Source: Zygnema cylindricum
Taxonomy: Eukaryota; Streptophyta; Zygnematophyceae; Zygnematales; Zygnemataceae
Direction: 5' to 3'
Assembly (NCBI GenBank): GCA_037447655.1
Contig: JBBHKE010002940.1
Location: 1-64,000, forward strand
Length of the DNA stretch: 64,000 nucleotides
Shown here: positions 1 through 11,910 of the stretch, piece after piece
Layout: each line of letters starts with the position of its first letter
Position numbering within the stretch: the stretch's first letter is position 1
Notes under the pieces: model-generated
What the model was told of the DNA's origin: nothing
The model's input: the letters and a program-made list of their open reading frames with translations, nothing else
The model's database searches: none
Program-made: the position numbers and the translations under genes

Positions 1-478
1 CACTTACTCCCCCAATCCACAAATCCTTTCGAACCTCCACAGTATATAACGTAAATATATACGCACGAAACGTCGCGTGCGCATCAAATTTCACATACGC
101 ACGAAACTAAATCTTCAAAAACAACAAATAGTTATTCATAAACATTAGCCTTTTCAAAATCATCCTTGAGAGATTTCCAGATATATTGATCACCTTTTTC
201 ATTTTTATCCGTGACATAGCTAATTCTTCCCAAATACAGAACTTCAAAATTGACCGAGCTTGCGAATTTTTCTTTGACCAAGACCGATGTGATTCCGCCA
301 GTGAACCATCCAAAATATCCAAAAGATTAACATTTTCGAAGTGTGTTTCCACCATATCCGCCCAATACGCGTATTTTTATCCCGAGAAAATAGGAATTCT
401 TGATGACACACCCATAACCTGTTGTTCTACGACCACTAGAGCAGGTGGAGCATCATCAGTAGTAGTGGAAGTAGACAT
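1..478 (-). pseudogene. copia Gag N-terminal remnant (family C element)
   Basis: The reading frame starts at an ATG at 478-476, which lies inside the adjacent LTR, and crosses the LTR end and primer-binding site as ...VVVEQQ/VMG.... The next residues (IFSG, then YAYWADM after a stop; later LDILDGSLAES and SWSKK) match the Gag N-terminus of the family B element near 6030-6280, so this is a UBN2-like copia Gag that would form the particle. It is broken by a TAA in place of a glutamine codon just after IFSG and by a frameshift after KMKK; the shifted frame continues IWKSLKDDFEKANVYE and then stops. Bases 1 to about 106 are not recognisable as gag. The rest of the element would lie to the left of the window. 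Confidence 0.7.
411..419 (-). promoter_or_regulatory. primer-binding site, half initiator tRNA-Met type
   Basis: On the minus strand GGTTATGGG follows the LTR end CAACA directly. It matches the first nine bases of the primer-binding site at 10821-10835. It is complementary to the anticodon stem-loop of initiator tRNA-Met, as in Drosophila copia, rather than to the tRNA 3' end. Confidence 0.7.
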
Positions 479-1380
479 AATCTCACTCACATAAGCTAAT
501 CAAAAATCCTATAAAACAACTATTTTCTACAGGTCACCAAATCTGATACAATAAGCCAAACTTCTTCAACTACACCATAGTATAGAATATCACAAAGAAT
601 GATAACTCCCAAAGTTTCAACTCAATTGATCCAACATACACCAAGATATGCAACTCAGAAGTTTCCCAAATACAGTTTGCAGATTACACAGTCTAGAAGT
701 CTGGATACATAAAATGTTCTACGTCATAAGTCTTATACTCTTCACTCAGTTGTCCTACTACATAGTGTTGTACCGCCGATACAAGTGTTCCTAAAAGATA
801 CGTCCAAAAGAACTAAACTGCCACTAAGGTCTAAGTGCTCCTGATCACGCTAAAACTAATCTATCACTGTACAATCAATATTACTGAGAATCCTACACAG
901 GTGATTTGTTTAAATACTTGTTGCCTAGCTTACTGACAATTCCATCCGGCTGTTGCATTAAATCTATTACCGAGTCACTTAATAATTCTCTTATGAATCT
1001 CGTTCGTTGACTCGATTCATATCAACCGTAGTAGCGCAGTCGAAATCATGATCACATTCAAATATCTGCGGCTTCGTAGCAACTACGCTGTCTCATACCA
1101 AAAACAGCCGCAGCTGCGTTTTTTTTGTTCAGTGGCAATTGCATTGTCCTGTACCAAAATATGAGCAGTTGCGTTTGTCCCGTTGCGTCACAGGTTGCGT
1201 TCGTCCGTACAACATATCACAAATAACCACAGCTACGCTTGTTCCATCTGCGTCGCAGCTGCGTTATCGGTACCATTCAAAAACCTGCACTGTGCTTCAA
1301 GTGACCACGCGTGTCCTTGTAGATCTATTTTTCCGCCGTCGTATAAATTTGCAGAGACTTAAAGCTTTCCAAATACAACA
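420..1380 (-). repeat. LTR, family C (5' LTR of the minus-strand copia element)
   Basis: Read on the minus strand it begins TGTTGTATTTGG and ends GAACAACA, with a TGTTG/CAACA terminal inverted repeat. The inner end abuts the primer-binding site. It matches the solo LTR at 37741-38549 at both ends. It carries spaced CAGCTGCG-type motifs (about 1090-1265). The outer end at 1380 directly abuts copia RNase H sequence, so this element inserted into another one. Confidence 0.8.
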
Positions 1381-2130
1381 GTGTGGAAGAGGGAGTTATA
1401 ATCTAGGATGATGAGGTAGGCTGGGAAGAGAAAATATTTATGCAGACCATTCCTTATAGACAAGTAGTGGGCAGCCTCATATATTTTATCAATTGTACCC
1501 GTTCGGAGATAGCCGCTGCTGTAAGAGTACTAAGTAGGAGTGTGAATGTTTTCAATTAAGAAAGATTAGGAGGCAGCTAAGAGAGTCCTTAGATATCTCA
1601 TAGGGACTAGAGATCTATGGTCGCATTTTGGTGGGAAGAATACTGACATCACCACTTGGAGTGATGCCATCTATGGGGATTCTCCTATGAGGAGATGCAC
1701 GTCTGGGTATGTATTGTATGTGGGTGACGTGGCTTGCTGTTGGAGGAGCAAACAACAAAAGGTCATTGCTCAGTCCACCATGGAGGCTGAGTACATGGCC
1801 TCTTGCTCTGCTGTAAAATAATTAATGTAGGTCAAGTCCTTGCTTGGTGAACTTGGTCATGTTAAGAGTGGTGTTCAAAAAGTATTTTGTGAGAATCAGG
1901 CTGGTATTGCCATTTCTGCCAATCCTAAACACCATTTTAAAGCAAAACATTTGTACATTAACTTAGTTTCGTTGGGGAAAAGAAAGAAGACAAAATAATC
2001 AGTTTAGAATATAGACCAGACAGTGAAATGGTAGCATGTATGATGACCAAACCTGTGCCTTCCCCTAAGCTAATTTTCTGTAGGGAGAAGTGTGGTCTGA
2101 AATTAAAAGGTGACTAGAAAATAAAGAGAG
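1381..2130 (+). pseudogene. copia RNase H 3' fragment (family D)
   Basis: Forward-strand remnant of the RNase H end of a copia polyprotein. The conserved block MQTIPYRQVVGSLIYF is readable from 1440, followed by broken versions of the TWSDA.YGD, STMEAEYMAS and MMTKPVPSPK blocks seen intact at 31200-31850. Many stops and frameshifts are present. The region ends in a purine-rich tract (AAATAAAGAGAG) directly before the LTR at 2131, the expected position of a polypurine tract. The upstream part was cut off by the element ending at 1380. Confidence 0.75.
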
Positions 2131-3179
2131 TGTAGAAATTAGTGGTTGTTTTTAGTATTTTCTAGGTCTAAAATTAAATGCAGAAAAGAAGCTGAGGCCG
2201 TCTGCCTCTAACTCCTCTTTTCAGCTCTTACACTTGTCGCAGTCATTGAAGGTTGAAGAGGGAGATAGAGCCATGGTTGCTTGTGCTATCCAGAGAGAGA
2301 CATGCTGATGTTTTAGTATATTTACTAAAAGGTTGTTTGGCAGACCCAAGATTTGATCTTGGTACCTACCGTCTGTCAAGCTAGCCGGTAGCGGTTAGCT
2401 TTATCCTACAAGTTTAGGATCTGTACTGAGATATATAGGGTTTGACAAATATATAAACTATTAAGCGTGAACTAATTTATTTATCGCAAACTATAGACGT
2501 CGTGCATGGATATAATATTGTAAAGTACAGAGTACGGTAGGGTTCCGAAATTGATACCGCCATTTTGTTTCGACAGCGAAACAAATATGGCGCATTGATT
2601 TATGACGGCTACGATTAAAACCCGGTTTGATCGGACGGCCGCGAAGAATGTCGAGATCGGGGAATAGGATTTTGGCGGGTTTCGGTCAATGCCACATCGA
2701 TTGACACGTGGCACGGCCACATTGGATTACGGCATCTCTGAGGATTACAGGAACGAATCCATATATCACATGTGTCGACAAGTTGGCCATGTCGTATAAT
2801 GGCCATATAGAAAGTACACCGACACTTGTACTTTTCTGTACGACACATTATTTTGATTGGTGCCGTACTTTAGTAGATAGATTTTTAGAGAGAGATATGA
2901 CTTAGGAAAATTTGGTAGATAGGACCCTCTCTCCCAAAAGAGCTTCTGTACCAAAGGTCAACTTTGACCCTCTATAACTTACTGCTTAGGGGAGCAAATT
3001 TAGAGATTTTTTTTGCAATCGACTCATGGGAGTCTTGACTTCACAAAGGTGAAGGTGGTCAAAGTTTTTGTTGGCCACGGTGGCAGTTTTTCTTCTTGAA
3101 ACAGAAAAGGGTCAGGGTTATCTTAGAGGCTTCGTGTGAACTGCCTACACTAAGGACCTATGGAGGTCTCAGAGTTACA
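2131..3179 (+). repeat. LTR, family D (3' LTR)
   Basis: It starts TGTAGAAATTAG and ends AGAGTTACA. It is homologous along its length to 31896-32962 and, inverted, to 34521-35587. It includes an ATG at 3160-3162 corresponding to the LTR-internal gag start of related families. Hairpins GACTC/GAGTC at 3021-3034 and CTTCAC/GTGAAG at 3039-3054 lie in the downstream half. Confidence 0.85.
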
Positions 3180-5008
3180 TTTACTGGGACCGCCTAATGG
3201 AGAACATGCCTTAGGGTGCGTCTCTATGTAGTTCAAAATTGGAGAATTTCCTTTTTTTTTTAGCGCTGATTCGGCGGACCCGGATTTCGGGTATCCCTAT
3301 GTGTACCAAACGAAGCTGTCACTTAAAGGCGGGTTGATTGTATATATCGACAGTGCGTGTGACGGCTATTGACGGTGTTCAATCTATGATAATGCATGCT
3401 ATTTTTTGTAGCTTCTTGTGACGTCGCATGAGTTTTCGTGACATTGTAGACGTGCCGCCTTCTGGCCTGTGGTGTTTTACGGTTGAAGAAGATGCACTTT
3501 GCTTTTGCGTCTCGCGTCCGCTCGACGTGAAATGGCATCGAAATCTTGAGACCCCTTGTGAAATAAAATCCGTACCAGCCCCAAACGGACAAAACCAAAC
3601 AAATTGTGTACTTTAACTCGTCATACCTGAACGCAAACGGACAAAACATAGCGGATCATGCACTTTTCGTCGTCGCTTCAATTCTTTTAAAAAATTTGGA
3701 AAACTTTTTACATGTGCGAATATGTGTTCCTATTTGTTTTTCGAAAATAATTTGTTTTAAAACACATTGACCCTGTGTTTTATAGAAAAGTTTGAAGATG
3801 ACGTTTTTTGGCGTGGCCATGGGTCAAAGAACACAAAACGACAACATGTAGTATATTTTTAATTCGATGATGACGCAAAATGTACCTTTCATTTTTTCTA
3901 TTTTGTTGTGTGGTTGAAACTTACGTGGTACGGCTCTCAGTTTTACAGGAAAACGACAGAAGAAAACTATTACTTTTGCATATAGAGACGCACCTTTAAC
4001 CGTATATTATGTCTGTTGCTACGCTCCAAAAAGGTTGACAGCCGCGCTGTCGGCCTTATTGGCGCTTTGTTTTTTGGTTTTTTGTGGAATAAATGGTAAA
4101 AGATTATTCGTTTCCTCATCTCATTCATCATCCATTTCTAGTGTGAATGCACCATTTGAGAAAAGATTTGACGGTCAATTCGTTGAGTGCCAAAAAATGT
4201 AATCCAATGTCTAATATTTCTTGCGAAAGTCGACCGTCTAAAAAAGTAACAATCGACACGACCGGTCAAGCTTTACGCTAACAAAATTGGAGTGACCATA
4301 CATAGTTAGGGTACAGCCCCATGTGGCTAAGTTCGAGTTTTTTTCTGTCGTTTTCCTTTCAAACTTAGCGACGAACTGCCTAAGTTGCGACCGTACGAAG
4401 AGATCCCAAATTAGCAGGGTACATTTTGCCTCATTGTTGAACTTAGCATGTACAAAAATTTGTCGTCTTTTGCTTTTTTGACCCACTGTCAAGTCATCTT
4501 CAAACTTATCATAAATCACATCGGCAATATGTTTTAAACTAAGTAAAAACGTTTACACCAATAGGAAAACATGTTCCCACATGTGAAAAGTTTTCAAAAG
4601 ATTTTGTTGACTGAAAAATGTACGAGGTGTTCGTTTTTGTCCGCATGCAGCTTGTACGGTATATTTTTTACAGGGTCTCGAGGTTGTTTCATTTCACGCA
4701 AAGTTTACAAATTTGCGAATGTGAAAAATATGCAAAGTCATGGCGGCCAAGGAGGAGAGGTTTACGCAAAGGCATGTCATACAACCACGGTTGCAAGGCT
4801 GTATGTCTACAATGTCATGCAATGACATGCAACATACCACATAGTTTCAAAAATTACGATGTGTCTTGCGACACTTCAATTTTTTTTGAAAAAATACGGT
4901 GTGGCAAAGACAAATTGTACACGTTGACAGCCGTCACGGGCATTGTTGACGTATATAAACCGTCACAAACTAAAGTAACGATTTCGAGTTAACACATAAA
5001 GACATCTG
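3180..5008. other. no recognisable gene; one dispersed repeat piece
   Basis: Reading frames in both directions are short and match no family I know. Bases about 4268-4320 (containing GGAGTGACCATACATAGTTA) recur in diverged form at about 22244-22300, so at least part is repetitive. The rest is A/T-rich with frequent CGT-containing words. I see no splice-consistent gene model. Confidence 0.5.
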
Positions 5009-6005
5009 TGTTGAGATTTCAAATCTTTAGTTCAGTAAATAGAGTTATGAGAGGAGACAGAGGACTTAGAATATTTTCTGTCTAGGACAGTTGTAATACT
5101 TACCTTTAATAGTGTGACAGTTGCAAATAGACAGTAAAAGTGTATTGTACTTCTGCACTGATATAGGGACACGCGTCAATAGTGGGAGACGATGTACGTA
5201 TTTCAAAGTGGCGACCGACACCCACATACTCGTGTCACAAATCGTACGGGCGGGTTCAGCGAATCGGACGAACGAAGACTAGTCCGAATATCCGAGAGAG
5301 AATTGTAAGACATCGAAAATAGGTCGTCCATACGAAAAGATTTGACAGACGCGATCGAAGTGGGGACCAAAGTGAGTAAGTGCGCCGTACGCACTCAGGA
5401 TGTTCGTACCACGAGATCAACATTTGTATGGATTTGTGTGATGAATGCTGACTAAGCATCGGCAACATTAATTGTACGAAGGTTGTTCGTAAATATCTAG
5501 AAAACAAATTGTTGGCGTTTAGTGGATTAGAATTTAGTGTTACACTGTTCATTTAGCGGCAATTAGTAATTAGGATTTTGGAAGCATTCGCGGTACAATT
5601 ACCTACAGGTTGTATACTTTGTCGTAAGTCAGGATAGTACTGTAGTTCGGCCACCCAAATTAATGTGACCAGTAGATGCTCTCTGCGAGTATATAGTTTA
5701 GGACTTAGCAAATTTTGTATCATCCAGTTTTGGGATTATGATATTTTAAAGGTTGTTTTTGGGAAACTTCCAGACATCATATCTTATGGTTTACTTGGTC
5801 AATTGGGTTGTAATTTTAGAAATTGTCTGTTTACCTTATTGTGTATCACTGTGGCGAATTTGAGGCATATTAGCCTTTTGAGTCATATTTTCTGACAGCT
5901 GAAAGTTGGCTGTTGAGTAGGTGCTTGAAAGTTTCTGTTGTTTATCGTGTCTACTTCCACTACTACTACGTGTTCTCCTCCTGCAACAGTGGTTGTAGAA
6001 CAACA
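5009..6005 (+). repeat. LTR, family B (5' LTR)
   Basis: It starts TGTTGAGATTTC and ends GTAGAACAACA, and is homologous to 21169-22156 along its length. The gag start present as ATG at 22098 in the 3' copy is GTG here (5947-5949). Confidence 0.85.
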
Positions 6006-6765
6006 GCTTATGGGCCTTTCGTCAATAATTTATATCTTCAATGGCCAAAAGAATGCGTACTGGGCGGCGATGGTTGAATCTTCGTTTGAAACTGCTGACT
6101 TATTTGGGGTCTTGGATGGCTCCCTTGATAAAACAGATCCGAGTTGGGCGAAAAAAAAGACAATGGTAAGGAACAATCTAATTCTTTGTATTTTAGAAAA
6201 TTTGGTCATGTCAACACTGAAAATGAATAAGGCAAGCGAGATTTGGAAATCCTTGAAATCCGCTTTTGAGAAGGTGAATGTCTAAGAGGAGCTCATGGTG
6301 GCTAGAAAAATTTGGGGGTACAAATACTCGGGGGGAACTATGGTGAGTATTATGACAATTTTCGTGCACTTATTGATGCACACTCCTCTGCTGGGGGGTC
6401 ATTTCTGTAGTTTGATGGTGGGTCATGTCTAGAGTTTCAACAGGCAACTCTACGTATTAGAGGTCTGCCTAGTAGCATGAAAGGTGTGTTTGTTCATCTA
6501 AAGAGTCATGATAAAGTTAGCAGGTCATTTCAGTTAGCATATATTTTATATTAGAGGAAAAATCTAATACTAAACTCCTTAAAAGAGAAGGAAAGGTTGA
6601 AGCTTTTGCCACAGACTTGGACAAAAGAAATGAGTTTAATTAGAATGGGAATTAGTTTAATCAAAATCAGAATTAGGTTAATCAATTTAATCACAGGCCA
6701 AATATACAATCTTGTAGTGCTTATTTTTATTTTTATGAGAAGGGGCCATGGATACAATTACTGTC
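5947..6765 (+). pseudogene. copia Gag (family B), broken
   Basis: Structural particle protein. The N-terminus (STSTTTT...VVVEQQ) is encoded by the LTR, and the frame continues over a degenerate primer-binding site (GCTTATGGGCC at 6006) into IFNGQKNAYWAAM, LDGSLDKTDPSW and EIWKSLKSAFEKVNV, the usual copia Gag opening and UBN2-type core. The original start is lost (ATG to GTG). Stops and frameshifts follow from 6284. Near 6715-6765 a nucleic-acid-binding CCHC knuckle survives only as GHGYNYC after a frameshift; the two first cysteines read as tyrosine in the preceding frame. Confidence 0.75.
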
Positions 6766-6891
6766 TTAAGCTGAAAAAGGCTAATAAGACAAGTTTATAC
6801 AGGTTGGGTTGGCAGCAAAGCCAATATCACAAAGGCTTTTTATGGAAATTGTACTCGTGGAAATGTTATTTTTTCAGCTTCAGATGAGTCT

Positions 6892-7389
6892 TTGAGCTTC
6901 AATGAGCAAGAGGGGGCGGAGATATTTGCTATGGCGGCAACCATGAAGGGTCCCAAGGATGCGCGATGGATCATGGACACGAGAGCATCGGCCCACATGT
7001 GTTGGAACAAGGCAACTTTTACAAATCTGCAACAAACACCTCCAAAGACTATTTACTATGCTTGTGGCATGAGTGTTCAAACCTCAACTCAGGGTGATGT
7101 ATCTTTGATGATAGATGTGGGGGGAAAGTTGGTAGAGAGAACTCTTCACAATGTTTTGTATGTTCCAGACTTTAAAAATATTATTTTTTCTACATCCTTA
7201 GTGGAGAGCAAAGGCTTTGAAGTTATTCTAAAAAGAGGTAGACATGTTGTTACCAAGAAAGAGAAAGTGGCAGTAACAAGAACTACGTATGCTAGCAAAA
7301 TATATCGGATAAACAAGGTTGAATATAAAGAAAATGATGTTTCTACTCTTGTGTCCAATCTGATAATGAGTTGTGGCATAAATGATTAG
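6892..7389 (+). pseudogene. copia protease and pre-integrase region (family B)
   Basis: Aspartic protease that matures the polyprotein. The active-site block reads RWIMDTRASAHMC, so the catalytic Asp is kept but the D-T/S-G-A signature has Arg in place of Gly, likely inactivating. Downstream blocks (VERTLHNVLYVPDFKNIIF) are the typical second half of copia proteases, and the frame runs into the start of the integrase zinc-binding region before a TAG at 7387. Catalytically impaired remnant of a 165-codon open stretch. Confidence 0.8.
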
Positions 7390-8270
7390 GACATGAATTT
7401 TGATTGTATAAAAAAAATGGTGAATTCGGAAAAGGTTGATGGAGTTTCACTCGCTTCTCATCTTATATATCATGTGATGGTTGTTCACTTGGCAAGATCC
7501 ACAGATTGTCGTTTCCACAGGAAACAGACCACATATCGGACAAAGTTCTGCAAATAATACATTCTGATGCTCTAGGTCCTTCACAAGTGGCTTCGGCTGG
7601 AGGCGTCCACTATATGGTTACCTTCACACATGACTACTTGAGGTACACCAGAGTTTACTCCATGCAGCATAAAATTGAAGTGTTCACTCACTTGAAACAC
7701 TACAAACCGTGGGTGGAGAAGCTTCATGGGGTTCCAATCTTGGCGCTAAGATTGGACAATGGGGGAGAATACACATCAAAGGAATTTGAAGAGTTTCTCC
7801 TTCAAGAAGGTATCAATCACAATCTTACGGTTTGTTATACACTAGAACACAATGGTGTTTTTCTGAGAGATTAAATAGGACAGTGACAAAGAGTGCTCGG
7901 TCCATGCTTACCGATAAAAGGCTAGATTTGAAATTTTTGGCTGAAGCACTTAACCGCGATGTTTATATTAAGAATATAATTGCTTCTAGATCTGTTAGCA
8001 CTACACTTTATGAGCTTTAGACAGGAGAAAAACTTGATGTTTGTCACTTTAAGATCTTTGGCAACAAGTGTATTATTCTAAATACTTCACAAGATAGATG
8101 GAAAATCGAGGCTAAAGGCTTACCGGGGATTTTAATGGGGTATGATGATAATGCAAAAGGGTATAGAGTTATTATATTTGGAAAACAGATTGTGATTATC
8201 TCTAAGAATATCCAAATGAAAGATGAAATAAATTCGGTTGACTTATTTAAAATGCGAGATTAACTGGAAA
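7376..8270 (+). pseudogene. copia integrase (family B), frameshifted
   Basis: The HHCC zinc-binding module is readable across frames: HK.LGH around 7376-7400 and CDGCSLGKIHRLSFP around 7465-7515. The catalytic core begins near 7550 with IIHSDALGP (first Asp) and LRLDNGGEYTSKEFEEF (second Asp). The third acidic residue falls beside a frameshift near 7860, and the next frame reads SERLNRTVTKSARSMLTDKR. A C-terminal stretch with TGEKLDVCHFKIFG and GYDDNAKGYRV follows to about 8260. The D,D,E residues are all still visible but not in one frame. Confidence 0.8.
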
Positions 8271-8356
8271 AGGAAAAACATGAACATGTTTTTTTTCACC
8301 ATACACAGCGAGTTTACTTTCCACCAGCAAGTGGGACATCCCTTCCTTCAATTCCT

Positions 8357-9303
8357 TTGGTGCCTTCACAGGATGCTTCACCACAAGTTCTGATTCAGGT
8401 GGGAGGTATTGTTACAGAGTCATTACCAGCTGAAGTTACGATTCAAACGAGGCACAAAAATAAGAGGTTGTTGATGATTTCAGCCTCAAAATTTCCAAGG
8501 GGAAAGAGATCTAGCAACCGTCTGCAACAAAGCTCTCACTTTGCTTTTTCTACAGTTATAGAGGAGCCTCTAACAATTTAGGAGGCTTTTCATCTTCTGA
8601 GAGAAATCACTGGATCGAGGCAGCAAACGATGAAATGAAGTCTATTATGGAGGCACAAACATGGGAGCAGGTGGAACTTATTCCGAGTAAAAAAGCCATC
8701 GGCAACAAATGGGTATTCAAGGTGAAGCTGTACGGGGACAACACCATTGAAAGGTATAAGGCTAGACTATTGGCCAAGGGGTATAATAAAAAAGAAGGTA
8801 TTCATTTTGAAGAAACCTTCTCTCTTGTTGTTAGATTTTTTACTTTCAGAATTCTGCTATGTCTAGCGGATATAGAGAATATAGATATACATCAAATGGA
8901 TGTTAGAACTACTTTTTTGCATGGAGAGTTAGTAGAGACCATTTACATGAAACAACCTGACATGTATGTCAAAAAATGAAAGGAGGAATTAGTATGTAAA
9001 CTGATGGAATCCTTGTATGGGCTGAAACAAGCCCCTAGACAATGGAATTTGAAGTTACATGAGTTTTTGACTGGGTTAGGTTTTAAGAGAATTAGCTCAG
9101 ATCATTCTGTATATGTTCTACAAGGGGGGGATAGGATAATTTACATTGCTGTATATGTGGATGACTTATTATTAATAAGTAAGTCAATCGATGCAATAAA
9201 CCGCATTAAAGCGACCTTAAGGTCTTCGTTTGAGAAGAAGGACCTCGAAGAGGCCAAGTATATCTTAGGTATACAGAAAGAAAAAGAACGAAACAAAAGC
9301 TGA
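8357..9303 (+). pseudogene. copia reverse transcriptase (family B), stops only
   Basis: The polymerase that copies element RNA into DNA. In order: a linker (PRGKRSSNRLQ at about 8500), IMEAQTWEQVEL and GNKWVFKVKL (fingers), IDIHQMDVRTTFLHGEL, SLYGLKQAPRQWN, and the catalytic YVDDLLLISKS at about 9155. It is interrupted by in-frame stops at about 8579 and 8977; the latter is followed by KEELVCKLMESLYG in the same frame. One of the better-preserved parts of this element. Confidence 0.85.
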
Positions 9304-9681
9304 TTATGTTGACTAATAAAGAAGCAATAGGTAAGATGCTAGAAATATTTGAAATGGAAGATGTGAAAGGATTTGTAACTCCCATGGAATTCAGGCACAA
9401 ATAGGAAAGAATTGATTCAGACTCGTGCATAATAGTTTGTGAGAGTCTAGAGACAAGGGAGGAAGAATTTATGGCTTCAAAGCCATAGAGACAGATAGTT
9501 AGAAGTCTGATATATTTTATGAACTGTAGTTGTGGGAGTCTTGAGTAGAAGTCTACAAAATCCTAAAGAGGCAGACTGGGAAGCAACAAAAAGGGTGTAA
9601 AGATATCTTGCAGGTAATCGAAATCTTAAGTTTGTACTCGAAGGAAGATAAGTGAAAATAATGACGTGGAGCTACGCTAGC
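9304..9681 (+). pseudogene. copia RNase H, 5' half (family B), cut by element A1
   Basis: RNase H region with stops, ending at MTWSYAS, exactly where the LTR at 9682 begins. The rest of the domain continues at 13982 (YRDMPSQ...VLKIRDGTCC). Compare the uninterrupted TWSDASYGDALMRRC at 31420-31465. Confidence 0.8.
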
Positions 9682-10820
9682 TGTTGATATTTCAGTATTT
9701 TCTAGGTCTTTATTAGGATAGAAAAAGAGCAGAGGCAGTCTGCCTCTGACTCCCTTCTCCAAGCCCCCACACTTGTTGTAGTCACCGAAGGCTGGATAGG
9801 GAGTCAGAGTCATGGGTGCCTAAGCTCTCCAGAGAGACAAGAGTAGATAATGATATGTTTACCAAAATGGTATTTGACAAACCTAGAATTTGATCTTGGT
9901 ACGTAACTTTTGTCAAGCCACCCATAGTCGATAGCTTTGACCGTTAAGCACATGACTAGTGCTACAATGTTCAACTTTAGATAGATATTTATACAGTTAC
10001 TCGTAAGGTGTTCCATTTAACTAGATAATGGTTAATAGGGCATAGAAGTAGTTGTACTTTATGTACTGGACGAAACAAATATTACTATCATTTGTTTGGA
10101 CGATCCGTATTAAAAGTTGATTCAATCGAACGGCCGTGGTTAGCGCCAACTTCGCGGAAAGGACAATTTGGCGGTTTGCAGACGCCGCCACTCCAGATGA
10201 CACGTGGCAACATCATACGGGTTTACGAAATCTCCGGAGCAGAAGAGAACAAATCGGAATGTGACAAATATCGCATTATGGCGATATCGTACATAGACCA
10301 TACAAAAAGTACTCCGGCACCTGAACTTTGTTATACGTTACAGTCTTTTGATTTGTCTGTACCTCAGTACTAGGGGGCTTAGAAAGGGGTTTGATGACTT
10401 ACAATATTTCTCGTAGGTAGCCGCCTCTCCCATAGAGCATCTTCTATAAAAGGCAAACTTTGGCTTGCCATAACTATTAACAGGGTTGACCATTTTCAGT
10501 GATTCTTTTTGCTGCAGACTCAAACGAGTCTAAGCTACAGAAAGGTGTAGTTGGTCACAGTTTTTTCTTTCCAAGGTGGCTACATTTATTAGGGAAAGTC
10601 AAAGTGGGTGAATGTGTCCAAATTCTCATGTTCTGACTTTGCATTCTGTGGGGGAACTGAGCACACTCAAAGTCCTCTTTCACAAGGGTGAATTGTTATT
10701 GGGGTTTTGATTGTCAAGGTGTTAATCATTTGGGTTTAAATAAACTTGAAGTCGGAAGTATCTAGATAAGCTTCATGTGAGCTGCCTAATCTGATGACCA
10801 ATGGAGGTCTCACATTTTCA
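9682..10820 (+). repeat. LTR, subfamily A1 (5' LTR)
   Basis: It starts TGTTGATATTTCAG and ends CACATTTTCA. TATAAAA at 10445-10451 is the probable core promoter. The hairpin GACTC/GAGTC and a CTACA/TGTAG stem follow at about 10517-10552. An ATG at 10801 opens gag inside the LTR. Confidence 0.85.
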
Positions 10821-11910
10821 GGTTATGGGCCCACCATCTAGGGTGCCTATGTTTGATGGAACAGACTTCAATTATTGGGAGTTTACGATGGAGGGATTGC
10901 TTTTCGAAAAGCACTTATGGGGAATTGTTTCGCGACAAGTGAGGTGTCCGCCACTGGGCTTTAGTGGAACTCACTATGGAGATTCATTTGGAGCTTCCCA
11001 AAAAACTAACTGGATTTTAAATGTAACGGAATGTGAAAAAATATTCATTGCCATGGAAGGGGGAAAAGGGGAGAAAGGAAAATGAACACCTATGGTGAGG
11101 GGAGCTAGGCTTTCGAATACGGTCCCACTTCTAGGTGTTATAACTAAAACTGAAGAAAGTGACAGTAGAATTTGGGAGTATAAAAAAACTATAGCAAAAC
11201 ATCTCAGACTTAGAAATGTGTCTAAGTCCATAGCTATCACTCTTTTAAATCTAACCAAGTCTTCAAAAATATGGGAAACACTAAGACAGATTTATAAGAG
11301 TGAGACTATACAGAGGAAGCAGTTAGTATAACAGAAAATATAGGCATATGTTTTTAAATGCGATAGCATAATAGAGTTTTGCGATGATATTTTTGCGTTA
11401 TATATTGAGCTTGCTAGTGCGTGATATGTAGAATCTGAGGAGAGAAAGATTAACTCACTAATCATGAAACTCCCAGATGAGTACGAAAACAACATTAACC
11501 ATATGCAGGAAATGGATGGTTCCTCATGGACTTGGAGCATTACCACGGGGATAATTCTTGTGAGGGAAAGCAATTTGGAGCTTCGAAGGGGAAGTGACAG
11601 GGTGAATGCACTAACAACTGGTGATGACTAGCGGAAGCGTGATGAGAGGAATGACGGTGAAGAGCGAAAGCGTGATGAGAGGAATGACGGTGACAAGCGG
11701 AAGCGTGATAAGAGGAAGACAAACAAAGGTTATCCTTATCGGAACTTCGGTGGAAATAGAGGGAGAGGAAAAAAAAAGGAGCTTTGAAAAAAAGGGTTTG
11801 TTTCTTTTATAGGGAACCCGGTCACTATATGGAGGAGTGCCCTTCGTTGGACGAAATTAGAAGTTGGAATGTTAACGAGGAGGAAGAAGGTGAAGAGGGG
11901 AAAGAGGATG
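10801..11910 (+). pseudogene. copia Gag of element A1
   Basis: It opens with MEVSHFQVMGPPSRVP, the first residues coming from the LTR and the VMGPP from the primer-binding site, then FDGTDFNYWEFTMEG and HLWGIVS, the usual copia Gag opening. A middle segment (IWEYKKTIAKHLRLRNVSK, IWETLRQIYKSE) and KINSLIMKLPDEYENNI fit a UBN2-type Gag. The region contains a short degenerate repeat encoding RKRDERNDG-like units (about 11625-11715) and ends in a zinc knuckle with the second Cys changed to Tyr (CFFYREPGHYMEEC, about 11805-11845). Internal stops at about 11083, 11329 and 11421 break it. Confidence 0.75.
10821..10835 (+). promoter_or_regulatory. primer-binding site, half initiator tRNA-Met type
   Basis: GGTTATGGGCCCACC directly after the LTR. 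Its complement corresponds to the anticodon arm of plant initiator tRNA-Met (GGTGGGCCCATAACC). Drosophila copia uses the equivalent internal tRNA site. Here it is also gag codons (VMGPP). Confidence 0.8.
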
